Below, in pieces: positions 7,928-16,913 of a stretch of DNA of 64,000 nt. This DNA is from Parasphingopyxis sp. CP4 (GTDB lineage: Bacteria > Pseudomonadota > Alphaproteobacteria > Sphingomonadales > Sphingomonadaceae), in contig NZ_CP051130.1 in assembly GCF_013378055.1 (NCBI RefSeq), positions 2,854,001 to 2,918,000 on the forward strand, in the 5' to 3' direction. The notes beneath the pieces are model-generated. The model was not told the DNA's origin. It saw nothing but the letters and a program-made list of their open reading frames with translations, and searched no databases. The translations under genes were made by a program, and so were the position numbers. Position 1 is the stretch's first letter; every line of letters begins with the position of its first letter.

Positions 7928-9013
7928 TTGACCTGTTATCTGGTTACCGGAGCAGCGGGACTGCTTGGCGGCGAGATATCAGCCGCGTTGGTTGCGCGTG
8001 GCGACAGCGTGATCGGTCTTGTTCGCAAGAACCGGATATTGCGCCACGGCGATGGCCTTGAGGTTTCGACGGCCGAATGGACGGGTGGCGCGCCGCAACC
8101 CGGTGCGGTTCAGCTGGTGACGGGTGATGTTACCGATCCGGCGCTCGGCCTTTCGCCCGACAGCTATCGCGATCTTGCCGATACTGTAGATTGCATCATC
8201 CATTGCGCGGCTCTGGTCGAGTTCGACGCCGATGAAGAGATCTATCACGCGATCAATATCGAGGGGACGAGGCATGTCCTGGCACTAGCTCGAGCCCGGA
8301 CCAAGTCTCCGGCGGCGATGGTTCAGGTCAGTACAGCCTATGTGTGCGGTGAACGCGACGGAGAAATTGCGGAAGATGATGCGCAGCGGCCCGATCGCTT
8401 TGCCAATCCCTATGAAGCGAGCAAATTTGCAAGCGAGGCACTGGTTCGCGAAGCAATGGCCGATGGGATTCCGGCTGCTATTGCCCGCCCCAGCATTGTC
8501 GTGGGCCGTGCCGGAGATGGCGTAATCGCCGGATTCGACACGATTTACATGGCGTTCAAATTGCTAGCAGAAGGGCGAATTCGGACCATTCCATCGACCC
8601 GCGATGCGACACTAAACTTTGTGCCACTCGATCATGCCGTCAATGGAATCGTAACCATCGCCGATCGCATCGAGATTGCTCGCGGACAGACCTTTCATTT
8701 GGTCGCCGGAGCGCCGATGCCGGTCTCAGATTTCTTCTCCCTGGTTCGAGCTTATCCGCAATTCTCCAATCCGGAGCAGGTGGCGCCCGATCAGTTTGAC
8801 CCCGAAATGCTATCTCCAATCGAACGACGGTTCCACCGGCGCGTTGCCACGCTCTACACCAGCTATTTCCAACGCAATCCATTGTTTTTACAAGATAATG
8901 TGATCGGATTGATGGGATCTGGTGGCCCGGATGCGGATCGCGATCTCATGAGCCGCCAGATTGATTTTGCCGTGGGTGCCGGATTTCTTCCTGCCGAATC
9001 GGTGAACGCCTAA
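7928..9013 (+). CDS. Extended SDR / thioester-reductase-like NAD(P)-dependent oxidoreductase
   Basis: A protein of about 361 residues with an N-terminal Rossmann fold (TGAAGLLGG) and the active-site triad in STAYVCGE followed by YEASKFASE. This pattern matches extended SDRs of the male-sterility/thioester reductase (NAD_binding_4) group, which reduce acyl thioesters or modify sugar nucleotides. TTG 7928, with GGGGTG seven bases upstream, places the Rossmann motif correctly; ATG 7904 is an alternative start inside arsM. Coupling to arsM suggests a role in arsenic metabolite processing, perhaps toward an arsenosugar or arsenolipid. The actual substrate is unknown. Confidence 0.75.
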   Translation: MTCYLVTGAAGLLGGEISAALVARGDSVIGLVRKNRILRHGDGLEVSTAEWTGGAPQPGAVQLVTGDVTDPALGLSPDSYRDLADTVDCIIHCAALVEFDADEEIYHAINIEGTRHVLALARARTKSPAAMVQVSTAYVCGERDGEIAEDDAQRPDRFANPYEASKFASEALVREAMADGIPAAIARPSIVVGRAGDGVIAGFDTIYMAFKLLAEGRIRTIPSTRDATLNFVPLDHAVNGIVTIADRIEIARGQTFHLVAGAPMPVSDFFSLVRAYPQFSNPEQVAPDQFDPEMLSPIERRFHRRVATLYTSYFQRNPLFLQDNVIGLMGSGGPDADRDLMSRQIDFAVGAGFLPAESVNA

Positions 9014-9233
9014 AATCGCCCTGCGATGTGACGAGCCAAAAGGCGGACCAATTTGGGACGGGAATTTTGCTTATCCACAGGCGCGGTCAATGCTTATGGT
9101 TAATCTTCACAAGAAATTACCCGCTCGGTCCGATTTAACCTTTTTTTTAGGGTAAACGACCTTTCCAATTTGGAACATGCAGGCCATAAATATCGCTCAC
9201 AGTCGATATTATGCTCCAAAAGGCGGTCTCTTC

Positions 9234-10016
9234 GTGAGTGCACCATTTCGGTTTCCCAGATTTTTTGTGACGGCACCCAGCCCGTGTCCGTACTTGCCGG
9301 GCAAGACGGAACGGAAGGTGTTCACCGAATTGCGTGGGCCTCATGCGGCCGAGCTCAATGAAGCATTGGGCCGTATCGGATTTCGTCGCAGCCAGTCTGT
9401 CGCCTATCGGCCCAGCTGTGCTGGTTGCCAGGCCTGTGTTTCGGTCCGCGTGGTTGCCAATGAATTCAAGCCCAACGCGACACAGCGCCGCTTGCTCCGC
9501 CGCCATGCTGATCTCGAAGTCAGCGCGTGCGAGGCCTGGACCACCGAAGAACAATTCTCTCTGCTGCGTCGCTATCTAAAAGTACGCCATCCCGATGGCG
9601 GCATGCACGACATGGACGAGATGGATTTTGCCGACATGGTCGAGCAGACGCCTGTCGACAGCTATATGATCGAATATCGCGAGCCGAGTGTGAATGGTCA
9701 GCCGGGAAGGCTGGTCGGCGCCTGCCTGACGGATCGCCAGTCCGATGGCCTTTCGATGATCTACAGTTTCTTCGATCCCGATCATGCCGAGCGCAATGGC
9801 TTGGGCAATTTCATCATCCTCGATCACATCGTTCATGCCGCCAAGGCCGGGCTGCCGTATGTCTATCTTGGCTATTGGGTCGAGGGGGCACAGCGGATGC
9901 GGTACAAGATCCGCTATCGCCCGCTGGAGAAGCTCACACCCAAGGGCTGGGAAGTGTTTGACCCGTCAACGCTCGCCGATGCGACCAGCGTAAAACTCCC
10001 TAAAACCGCAAAATAG
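9234..10016 (+). CDS. bpt: Aspartate/glutamate leucyltransferase (Bpt)
   Basis: A 260-residue leucyl/arginyl-tRNA-protein transferase of the N-degron pathway. It adds Leu to proteins with N-terminal Asp or Glu, marking them for ClpS/ClpAP. Family signatures are [15 protein letters not shown] near the start, [27 protein letters not shown] and [18 protein letters not shown] chose GTG 9234 with AGGCGG seven bases upstream, giving the usual N-terminus; ATG 9177 would add 19 atypical residues. The 220 bases before it hold no gene. They contain an AT-rich stretch with a T8 tract at about 9140-9147 but no clear promoter match. Confidence 0.92.
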   Translation: MSAPFRFPRFFVTAPSPCPYLPGKTERKVFTELRGPHAAELNEALGRIGFRRSQSVAYRPSCAGCQACVSVRVVANEFKPNATQRRLLRRHADLEVSACEAWTTEEQFSLLRRYLKVRHPDGGMHDMDEMDFADMVEQTPVDSYMIEYREPSVNGQPGRLVGACLTDRQSDGLSMIYSFFDPDHAERNGLGNFIILDHIVHAAKAGLPYVYLGYWVEGAQRMRYKIRYRPLEKLTPKGWEVFDPSTLADATSVKLPKTAK

Positions 10017-10022
10017 AAGGCC

Positions 10023-10778
10023 TTAATCCCGGTCGACCATGAAGGGCGGCATCGGGATCGCTGCGCGTGCCTCGGCAAGCGCATTCGCCCATTGCGATGA
10101 CAATTTGTTGAAATAATCGTCATCGTCTTCGATCCGGCGAAATTCGTCCGGCTGAGCATCATCGGTAGGAAAGATTGCGAGATCGAGTGGCCGACCGACG
10201 CTCAGATTAGAGCGCATCGTTGAATCGAACGAAACGAGCCCGGTTTTCACTGCGTCATCCAGCGGCGTTTCATATTCGAGCGCACGATCGAGGATCGGCT
10301 TGCCATATTTGGTTTCGCCGATCTGCATGAAGGGGCGATCGGGCTGGCAGCTGATGAAATTGCCTTCCTTGTAGATATGGAAGAGGCGCAGCGGCCGTCC
10401 CTTGAAGCGCCCACCGAGCAGCATCGAGCCGGAAAAGCTGTACTGGCTGTCTTCGCCCGCCGTATCCTTGATATCGTCCCGCGCCGTATGGAGCGCTTCG
10501 CCAACCAGTCCCGCCACCCGGTGCATATTCGGCATGTCGGAAATGAAGCGCCGGCCCTCACTATCCTCATCTTCTTCCAGCCCTTCCCTGAGCAAGGCGA
10601 AAGCATTTTGGGTGACAGAGAGATTGCCCGCTGTGCAGGCGATGATGGTCCGATCTTCGCTTTGTTCAAGAATATGCAGCTTCTTGTAGGACGAGATATT
10701 ATCGACCCCGGCATTGGTGCGGGTATCGGCAATCATGACGAGCCCGTCTTTGAGCAGCATTCCGAGACAATAGGTCAT
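10023..10778 (-). CDS. Anbu, proteasome/HslV-type peptidase
   Basis: A 251-residue Ntn-hydrolase-like protein. It begins MTYCLGMLLKDGLVMIADTRTNAGVDNIS, matching Anbu; after removal of Met, Thr2 would be the N-terminal nucleophile. The sequence keeps the proteasome-subunit SAGN-like element (CTAGNLSVTQ) and the GRPLDLAIFPTD region. Anbu proteins assemble into open helical or ring complexes and are thought to process peptides made by neighbouring enzymes. Here the gene is the last of a minus-strand set with transglutaminase, alpha-E and permuted ATP-grasp genes, the classic Anbu neighbourhood. Its own peptidase activity is poorly established in the family. Confidence 0.88.
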   Translation of the reverse strand: MTYCLGMLLKDGLVMIADTRTNAGVDNISSYKKLHILEQSEDRTIIACTAGNLSVTQNAFALLREGLEEDEDSEGRRFISDMPNMHRVAGLVGEALHTARDDIKDTAGEDSQYSFSGSMLLGGRFKGRPLRLFHIYKEGNFISCQPDRPFMQIGETKYGKPILDRALEYETPLDDAVKTGLVSFDSTMRSNLSVGRPLDLAIFPTDDAQPDEFRRIEDDDDYFNKLSSQWANALAEARAAIPMPPFMVDRD

Positions 10779-10885
10779 GCGAATCCGGTGCAGTTGAACA
10801 AGGGCATAGCGGTTAGCCGGGAAGTCGGGATCAGCAAAGGGCGTATTTTCGCAGACATGTGGATCAGCGCGTGGCGCTTTGGGTT

Positions 10886-11713
10886 CTAATTCTGTGTCTG
10901 CCGTTGTGCCTGGGTGACCCGGACATTCACGGCCAGCGATTCATCGCCGCCGCCAATCCGCCGTCCAGCGACCGGTGCGGCGTCGCGATAATCAAGGCCG
11001 ACCGCGACACGGACATAGGCTTCGTCCGGGCTGATTCCATTGGCCGGATCAAATCCGGTCCAGCCGATTGAGGGCAGATAGGCTTCGGCCCAGGCATGGC
11101 TCGCTTCCTGCTGTTCTGCACCATCATGGCGGAACAGATGGCCCGATATATAGCGTGCCGGAACGCCCATTGCCCGGGCCGCAGCGCAAAAGATATGGGC
11201 ATGGTCCTGGCAAACGCCCTTGCTCGCGGAAAAAGCGGTTGCCGCATCGCGCTCGACAGCATCAAGCGTCGGTTCGAAGCGGATTTCTTCGAGCAGCCGG
11301 CTCATCAGAAGATGCATGCGATCGAGCGGATCGGTTTTGGTGCGGTGAATATCATCAGCAAAATCGCGGATTGCCTGATCGGCTCGGCTGAGTGGTGTGC
11401 TCCGCAAGAAGGCCTCGGCCGGCAAGGGCTCCGGCGCATCCGCGATCACACCGGACTTGTCCTCGGTCAGCACTTCGCCAGACACTTGCAGCGCGACCTT
11501 TTCGACCGGACCGTCAATGTACAGCATCGTCACGTGGTTGCCGAAGCCGTCGCGATGCTGACGCAGCCGAGCGTCGCAATCGACATTGATATGCCAGCGC
11601 ATCACCGTCTGCGCCGCATAGTTAACCGGTGTCATGCGTAGCAATTGGACGAGCCGGCGCTGCGGTTCGCTAAATGCATAGTCTGTACGGTGGTCGACAA
11701 GCAGCCGCATCAA
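10886..11713 (-). CDS. Transglutaminase-like protein of the Anbu cluster
   Basis: A 275-residue protein with the N-terminal bacterial transglutaminase-like domain (residues 1-80) and a papain-like transglutaminase core. The catalytic triad is visible: Cys168 in SKGVCQDHAH, His206 in EASHAWAEAYLP and Asp222 in GFDPANG. Enzymes of this type cleave or form amide bonds. The start overlaps the alpha-E stop by four bases (11710-11713), which shows tight translational coupling. It is probably a peptidase or peptide-bond transferase in the Anbu system. A 107-base gap separates it from the Anbu gene. Confidence 0.88.
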   Translation of the reverse strand: MMRLLVDHRTDYAFSEPQRRLVQLLRMTPVNYAAQTVMRWHINVDCDARLRQHRDGFGNHVTMLYIDGPVEKVALQVSGEVLTEDKSGVIADAPEPLPAEAFLRSTPLSRADQAIRDFADDIHRTKTDPLDRMHLLMSRLLEEIRFEPTLDAVERDAATAFSASKGVCQDHAHIFCAAARAMGVPARYISGHLFRHDGAEQQEASHAWAEAYLPSIGWTGFDPANGISPDEAYVRVAVGLDYRDAAPVAGRRIGGGDESLAVNVRVTQAQRQTQN

Positions 11714-12645
11714 TCGAACCGGAATTGTTTTGTGATGGCTTGGCTAAGCAAGCGATTTTCCTCGATAAAGGCCTGCAGATATTCATGCAGGCCATCGCCA
11801 ATAATGCCACCGATATTCGTCGCGTCGATCCGGCGCAGCCGCAGGCGTGCCATGCGATCGGCTTCACCCTGAAAGCCGGTCAGCCGGCCAAGCTCGGTCA
11901 GCAGTTCGACAACCTCTTCGACGGTTGCCGCGATCGAGCGCGGCAGCTCGCGTCGCAGGATCAGCATCTCGACAACCCGGCGCGGCGACAGGCCATCGCG
12001 GTAGAGCCAGCGAAAGGCCGTATTGGCGGAAACGGTCTGCAATATGGTGCCCCATTGATCGCGATCGACAAGGCCGCCAACCTCTTCGCCTTCGGGAAGG
12101 ATGATGTGATATTTCACGTCGATCAGCCGGGCGGTGTTATCGGCCCGCTCGATATTCTCACCCAGCATCAGGAAGTAGAAGCTTTCCTGGCGCAGCATCC
12201 GGTGCAGCGCGCCCTCAAAGCCCCGGTTCTCTGCGATCAGCGCTTCGAGGAGATTGATCGTCGCCTGGGCGCTGCCAACCGCGCTGCGCCCTTCGATGCC
12301 GAGCCAGGCGCGGTTGATTGCTTCCCATCCTTCGCGGGTCAGCGCCGTGCGGACGGCGCGCGCATTCATCCGGGCGGTGTAGAGACAATTATGGATGGAG
12401 TTGGGATTGTCCTTCGAGAAGGTCAGGAAATTGGCGACATTGCTCGGCGTAATGGTTTCGCCAGTCCGCTCGAAATCATGGCTGGCAGCGGCGACCGATA
12501 GCGCGCTTGCCCAGGCACCTTCACCCGCCGGACGCGCGGACAGCGCATCAAGCCGCACGGTTGCTTCGATCAGGCGCGCGGTGAACTCGGCGCGCTCCAT
12601 ATAGCGGCCGATCCAGTAGAGATAGGAGGCGGTGCGCGCGAGCAT
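11710..12645 (-). CDS. Alpha-E domain-containing protein
   Basis: A 311-residue, largely helical protein. It opens MLARTASYLYWIGRYMERAEFTARL, the defining start of the alpha-E family, and contains FYFLMLGENIERADNTARL, a second copy of the RxxERAxxTAR pattern. Function is unknown, but alpha-E proteins occur almost always with permuted ATP-grasp and transglutaminase genes and are thought to act with them in making a peptide or tag. It overlaps the upstream ATP-grasp stop by one base and the downstream transglutaminase start by four. Confidence 0.9.
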   Translation of the reverse strand: MLARTASYLYWIGRYMERAEFTARLIEATVRLDALSARPAGEGAWASALSVAAASHDFERTGETITPSNVANFLTFSKDNPNSIHNCLYTARMNARAVRTALTREGWEAINRAWLGIEGRSAVGSAQATINLLEALIAENRGFEGALHRMLRQESFYFLMLGENIERADNTARLIDVKYHIILPEGEEVGGLVDRDQWGTILQTVSANTAFRWLYRDGLSPRRVVEMLILRRELPRSIAATVEEVVELLTELGRLTGFQGEADRMARLRLRRIDATNIGGIIGDGLHEYLQAFIEENRLLSQAITKQFRFD

Positions 12646-14099
12646 CAGTCCGGCAGCTCCGGCTGTTCGCTGTCGGGCCGCAGGACCAGGCTGTCCTTCG
12701 TGCCGCCACCCTGGCTTGAATTGACGACCAGCGATCCTTCGCGCAGCGCCACCCGCGTCAGCCCGCCCGGAACCGTTGTGACTTTGTCGCCATCGGACAG
12801 GCAGAAGGGCCGGAAATCGACATGCCGACCGCGCGTGCCCTTGTCGGTCAGGGTTGGCACGGTCGAGAGGGCCAGCGTTGGCTGAGCAATATAGCCGTCC
12901 GGATTGTCCTTCAGCGCGGCGCGGAACTCTTCAATCTCCTCGCTCGTCGAGGTTGGCCCGACCAGCATCCCATAGCCGCCCGATCCATCGACCTTTTTGA
13001 CGACGAGATCAGCGAGATTGTCGAGCGTATATTGGAGCGCATCGGCTTCGCGGCAGCGCCAGGTTTCGACATTGGGCAGCTTGGCGTCCTCGCCCGAATA
13101 ATATTTCACGATCTCAGGCATATAGGAATAGATCGCCTTGTCGTCCGATATGCCGCCGCCCGGCGCATTGATCAGTGTGACATTGCCAGCGAAATAGGCG
13201 GCCATCAGCCCGGGCACGCCAAGCATGGAATCGGGCCGGAAAACCAGTGGATCGAGGAAATCATCATCGATCCGGCGATAGATCACATCGACGCGCTTGC
13301 GTCCCTCGATCGTGCGCATCCAGACAATATCGTCATCGACGACGAGGTCGGCTGCCTCGACCAACTCGATGCCCACATTGTCCGCAAGAAAACTGTGCTC
13401 ATAAAAGGCGCTGTTGAAATGCCCGGGCGTCAGCAGCACGCAACAGGGTTCGCTCGACGCGCCTTCGGGCGCAACCGACTGCATCATCTCGCGCAGTGCA
13501 TCGGGATAACGATCAACCGGTTCGACTTCGAAGATCTCGAACAATTCGGGGCATAGCCGCAACATCGCCTCGCGATTTTCGAGCATATAGGACACCCCCG
13601 ATGGGGTGCGCGCATTATCCTCGAGTACGAGGAATTCATCCGGCCCGGTGCGCACCATGTCGATCCCGCAAATATGCGCATAAACGCCATGCGGTGGGCG
13701 GTGGCCATTGACGACCGGGGTGAAACCGGGATTGCCCAGGACAAGATCGGTTGGAACGATGCCATCGGCCAGGATCTTCCGATCGCCATAGACATCCTCA
13801 AGGAACATATTCAGCGCCGTCACCCGTTGAGCTAGCCCTTCGGACAGGGTTTCCCACTCATTGGCCGTGAACACCCGCGGCACGATGTCGAACGGGATGA
13901 TCCGTTCGGCCTCTTCCTCATCGCCGTAAACGTTGAAGGTGATGCCGAGTTGCCGAAAGGCGGCTTCGGCAGAGTCCTGCCGACGCTGAAGCTCTTTTTT
14001 CGGGGTCTCGCGGATCCAGCGGGCGATCGATTCAAAGCCAGGGCGCGGTGTCCGCCCCCGGCTATGCCCCCATATCTCGTCAAAGATCCGATCTGCCAT
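12645..14099 (-). CDS. Circularly permuted ATP-grasp protein
   Basis: A 484-residue protein of the circularly permuted ATP-grasp type 2 family. Visible hallmarks are FLEDVYGDRKILADGIVP, GIDMVRTGPDEFLVLEDNARTPSG, VDVIYRRIDDDFLDP, NAPGGGISDDKAIYSYMPEI and KKVDGSGGYGMLVGP, which form the nucleotide-binding parts. ATP-grasp enzymes ligate carboxylates to amines, so this is probably the peptide-forming enzyme of the cluster. I chose ATG 14099 (MADRIFDE); an in-frame TTG at 14114 is possible. Neither has a strong ribosome site. Confidence 0.88.
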   Translation of the reverse strand: MADRIFDEIWGHSRGRTPRPGFESIARWIRETPKKELQRRQDSAEAAFRQLGITFNVYGDEEEAERIIPFDIVPRVFTANEWETLSEGLAQRVTALNMFLEDVYGDRKILADGIVPTDLVLGNPGFTPVVNGHRPPHGVYAHICGIDMVRTGPDEFLVLEDNARTPSGVSYMLENREAMLRLCPELFEIFEVEPVDRYPDALREMMQSVAPEGASSEPCCVLLTPGHFNSAFYEHSFLADNVGIELVEAADLVVDDDIVWMRTIEGRKRVDVIYRRIDDDFLDPLVFRPDSMLGVPGLMAAYFAGNVTLINAPGGGISDDKAIYSYMPEIVKYYSGEDAKLPNVETWRCREADALQYTLDNLADLVVKKVDGSGGYGMLVGPTSTSEEIEEFRAALKDNPDGYIAQPTLALSTVPTLTDKGTRGRHVDFRPFCLSDGDKVTTVPGGLTRVALREGSLVVNSSQGGGTKDSLVLRPDSEQPELPD

Positions 14100-14159
14100 C
14101 TGCAGTTCAATCAATGCACGAGCGTCTGCCGTTGTTCAACCGGTAGCTCGGCTGGCGAT

Positions 14160-14999
14160 CTACCAGCTAAGCGTTTCTCCAACCGCCATGATCCGGACTG
14201 CGATACCAGCGGTTTCGGCAGCGCTGCGCAGCCGCGCTTCGGCATCGTCCTCTTCCAGATACACTGGTGGCATTGGATTGCCGTAATGAATTGGGACAAT
14301 GGTTTCGGCGCGCAATGCCTGGGCTGCGGACACGGCCTGTTCCGGGGTCAGCACGCCGGGTGCGCCGACAATTTCGAACCGACCGAGGTCCTGCTGTGCC
14401 CCGTTGATCGGAAGGAATGCATAATCAAACGGGCCATAGGCCTGGCCGATATCCCAGAAGCGACCATGCCAGAGCGTATCACCGCAATGGATGATGCGCT
14501 TGCCGTTGCACTGGATCACCCAGGACACCTGACTATCGCCGTAACCATCCGAAGCGGGCACCGGGAATGCGACAATATCTGCACCAGATCGCGGCATGAA
14601 GGCCGGCTGCCACATTGCCACGGGGTTCAATCGCAACGGACGCTGGTCGACGACACTGTCTTCATGATGAAACAGGACGCCGCGGTCGCCCATCGTTTCG
14701 AGCAGGAAAGCGGGGTCATAATGATCGCCATGCGCATGGCTGATGAGTGCATATTTTACCCGGCGATCGGAGCTTGCGTCTACGCTTTCTCCCTCGCCCG
14801 GGCGGATTGCATCGATATAGACCACCGCATCGCCATGCTCGATCATGATCCCGGCCCAGTTCAGGCGCCGAAGCGACGCAATGGATGTCGAAGGACTTTG
14901 CGCCAATAGTGAGCGTGCACTGCCCAGCGTCATAACGGTCCCCGCCAGCACCGCACCGGTAAATACCGATCGTCGGCTTGGCCGAAAAAATCTGTCCAT
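14160..14999 (-). CDS. Exported MBL-fold metal-dependent hydrolase
   Basis: A 279-residue protein with a twin-arginine-like signal (PSRRSVFTG) and hydrophobic stretch at residues 1-34, then a metallo-beta-lactamase fold. The metal motif HAHGDH is at residues 88-93, followed by CGDTLWHG and PIHYG, the later His/Asp ligands. This resembles UlaG/YtnP-like hydrolases with an unknown substrate. It lies 60 bases upstream of the ATP-grasp gene on the same strand, so it may be the first gene of the Anbu-type operon, although MBL proteins are not core members. The region to the divergent dioxygenase gene (15000-15168) contains a short GTACG-TCG-CGTAC palindrome. Confidence 0.8.
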   Translation of the reverse strand: MDRFFRPSRRSVFTGAVLAGTVMTLGSARSLLAQSPSTSIASLRRLNWAGIMIEHGDAVVYIDAIRPGEGESVDASSDRRVKYALISHAHGDHYDPAFLLETMGDRGVLFHHEDSVVDQRPLRLNPVAMWQPAFMPRSGADIVAFPVPASDGYGDSQVSWVIQCNGKRIIHCGDTLWHGRFWDIGQAYGPFDYAFLPINGAQQDLGRFEIVGAPGVLTPEQAVSAAQALRAETIVPIHYGNPMPPVYLEEDDAEARLRSAAETAGIAVRIMAVGETLSW

Positions 15000-15168
15000 G
15001 TCAGGTTCCTCAAAAATCTAAAGTAGTACGTCGCGTACCTTCTGTTCGGTATAGCGGCCATATGCTTTCGATAAAGGGGTATTCTTCTCCGACGCGGGTC
15101 CGGATAATCCCGCTATCGGATTCCGCGATGATTTGGATTAGGGTCGTCTTCTGACAGGGAGGAATGCC

Positions 15169-16071
15169 ATGGTAGAAGTTACCCATGTCGATGCGAATGT
15201 CGCACCGGACGTCATCGCGAAGACGCTGGCAGAAGAGGGCGCGCTGATCATCGACGGGCTGATGCCTGGCGATCAGCTGAAACGGCTGACCGATGAAATC
15301 ATGCCCTATGTCGAGGCGACTGAAACGGGCCGCGATGATTTCACGGGGCGCAAAACGACGCGCACGGGCGCGCTGGTCGCACGGTCCGAAGCCTGCCGCG
15401 AATTGGTAACCAGCCCGACAATCCTGGGCGCGTGCGAGAAGTTTCTCCTGCCGTTCTGCGATCGCTTTCAGCTCCATCTCACCCAGCTGATCAGAATCCG
15501 CGATGGGCAGGCTGTGCAGCCGCTGCACCGCGATCGACTGGCCTGGGGCGGCTATCTCCAGCGGGTGATCGAACCGCAACTCAATACGATCTGGGCGGTC
15601 ACCGATTTCACGTTCGAAAACGGCGCGACACAGGTCGCACCGGGCAGCAATCTTTGGGAAGATGATACGCGGCTGCCGACTGAAGACGAACTCAGCTGGG
15701 CCGAAATGGAAGCCGGATCGGTGCTCGTCTATTCGGGCAGCGTTATCCATGGCGGCGGGGCCAATAATTCGGGCGCCGATCGGATGGGGCTCAACATTAC
15801 CTATGCACTGGGCTGGTTGCGGCAGGAGGAAAATCAATATCTGTCCTGCCCGCCACAAATCGCCAAGGATTTCGATCCTGAGCTCCAGGCGCTGCTTGGC
15901 TATGCCATGGGGAGCTATGCGCTTGGCTATTACACACCGCCGGTGCCGCCCGGAGAAGGACCCGAAGTCGTACCGCCCGATTTCCTGTTCGGTGAAAAAG
16001 CAGCCGGCTGGGGCGATGACCTCTATGACCAGGTAACGGAGCGCTCCCGCGAAGGCACGCTCGGCGGTTAG
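15169..16071 (+). CDS. Phytanoyl-CoA dioxygenase family protein
   Basis: A 300-residue Fe(II)/2-oxoglutarate dioxygenase of the PhyH family. The iron-binding HxD is at His120/Asp122 in PLHRDRLAW and the distal His is His194 in VIHGGGANNSG, followed by the Arg of RMGLN that binds 2-oxoglutarate. The ATG follows GGGAGG. Fourteen bases after its stop a short-chain dehydrogenase follows, so hydroxylation and then oxidation of one substrate is likely. The substrate is unknown; family members act on fatty acyl-CoAs, amino acids or secondary metabolites. Confidence 0.85.
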   Translation: MVEVTHVDANVAPDVIAKTLAEEGALIIDGLMPGDQLKRLTDEIMPYVEATETGRDDFTGRKTTRTGALVARSEACRELVTSPTILGACEKFLLPFCDRFQLHLTQLIRIRDGQAVQPLHRDRLAWGGYLQRVIEPQLNTIWAVTDFTFENGATQVAPGSNLWEDDTRLPTEDELSWAEMEAGSVLVYSGSVIHGGGANNSGADRMGLNITYALGWLRQEENQYLSCPPQIAKDFDPELQALLGYAMGSYALGYYTPPVPPGEGPEVVPPDFLFGEKAAGWGDDLYDQVTERSREGTLGG

Positions 16072-16094
16072 GAAATCAGAAAAGGATGACAGCC

Positions 16095-16880
16095 ATGGAG
16101 CCCTACCAAGCTCTGGATCGATCGATTGCGGGCAAGGTGGCGATTGTCACCGGAGCTGCAAGCGGAATGGGCCGCGCAACCGCCCATCTTTTCGCCGCTC
16201 AGGGCGCCAAGGTAGCCGTCACCGATCTCCGGCAAGAGCCGTGCGATGCGGTGGTCGCGGAGATCGAGGCGGCGGGTGTCCCGGGTGAAGCTAAAGCCTG
16301 GGCGCTCGATGTGTCCGATCAAGACGCAATCAAACAGGTCGTGGGCGAAATCGCCGATTCATTTGGCGGGGTCGATATTCTCGTCAACAATGCGGGCTTC
16401 GCCATTCCCGGCGATGTCGCCGAGGAGAGTTATGAAGATAGCTGGGGGCCGACATTGGAAGTTATGCTCGCCGCGCATCAACGGATGATCCGCGCGGCCT
16501 TGCCGTATCTGCGCAACAGCGATGCCGCGCGTATCGTCAACATCGCTTCGACAGAAGGGCTCGGCGCGACGCCGGGCAACAGCCCCTATGTCGCCGCCAA
16601 GCATGGCGTGATCGGGCTGACGCGCGGCCTCGCCGTCGATCTTGGCCGTGAGGGCATTACCGTAAACTGCATCTGCCCCGGCCCGATCCGCACCGGCATA
16701 ACCGATGGTATTTCTGAAGAGCATAAGACGATCTACGCCAAGCGCCGCGTGCCGATGCGGCGTTATGGAATCCCGGAAGAGGTGGCGAACATGACGCTAT
16801 CCTGCGTGCTTCCGGCAGCAAGCTTCATGACCGGCGCCGTGATCCCGGTCGATGGCGGGCTGACGATCAAGAACGCCTAG
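16095..16880 (+). CDS. Short-chain dehydrogenase/reductase
   Basis: A 261-residue classical SDR. The cofactor motif is TGAASGMG, NNAG follows near residue 95, the catalytic region is NIASTEG then YVAAK, and PGPIRTGI completes the pattern. The C-terminal GAVIPVDGGLTI is typical of the family. I chose ATG 16095 because AAAAGGA lies eight bases upstream; ATG 16086 is immediately adjacent to that motif and so is unlikely. It probably forms an operon with the dioxygenase gene. Confidence 0.87.
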   Translation: MEPYQALDRSIAGKVAIVTGAASGMGRATAHLFAAQGAKVAVTDLRQEPCDAVVAEIEAAGVPGEAKAWALDVSDQDAIKQVVGEIADSFGGVDILVNNAGFAIPGDVAEESYEDSWGPTLEVMLAAHQRMIRAALPYLRNSDAARIVNIASTEGLGATPGNSPYVAAKHGVIGLTRGLAVDLGREGITVNCICPGPIRTGITDGISEEHKTIYAKRRVPMRRYGIPEEVANMTLSCVLPAASFMTGAVIPVDGGLTIKNA

Positions 16881-16913
16881 CAGCGCAGCTCATCCGCCAG
16901 CCCAGTCGATAGC

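Noticed and set aside
15026-15038. GTACG-TCG-CGTAC palindrome between the MBL and dioxygenase genes
   Set aside because: Only five paired bases; too short to call an operator without other support.
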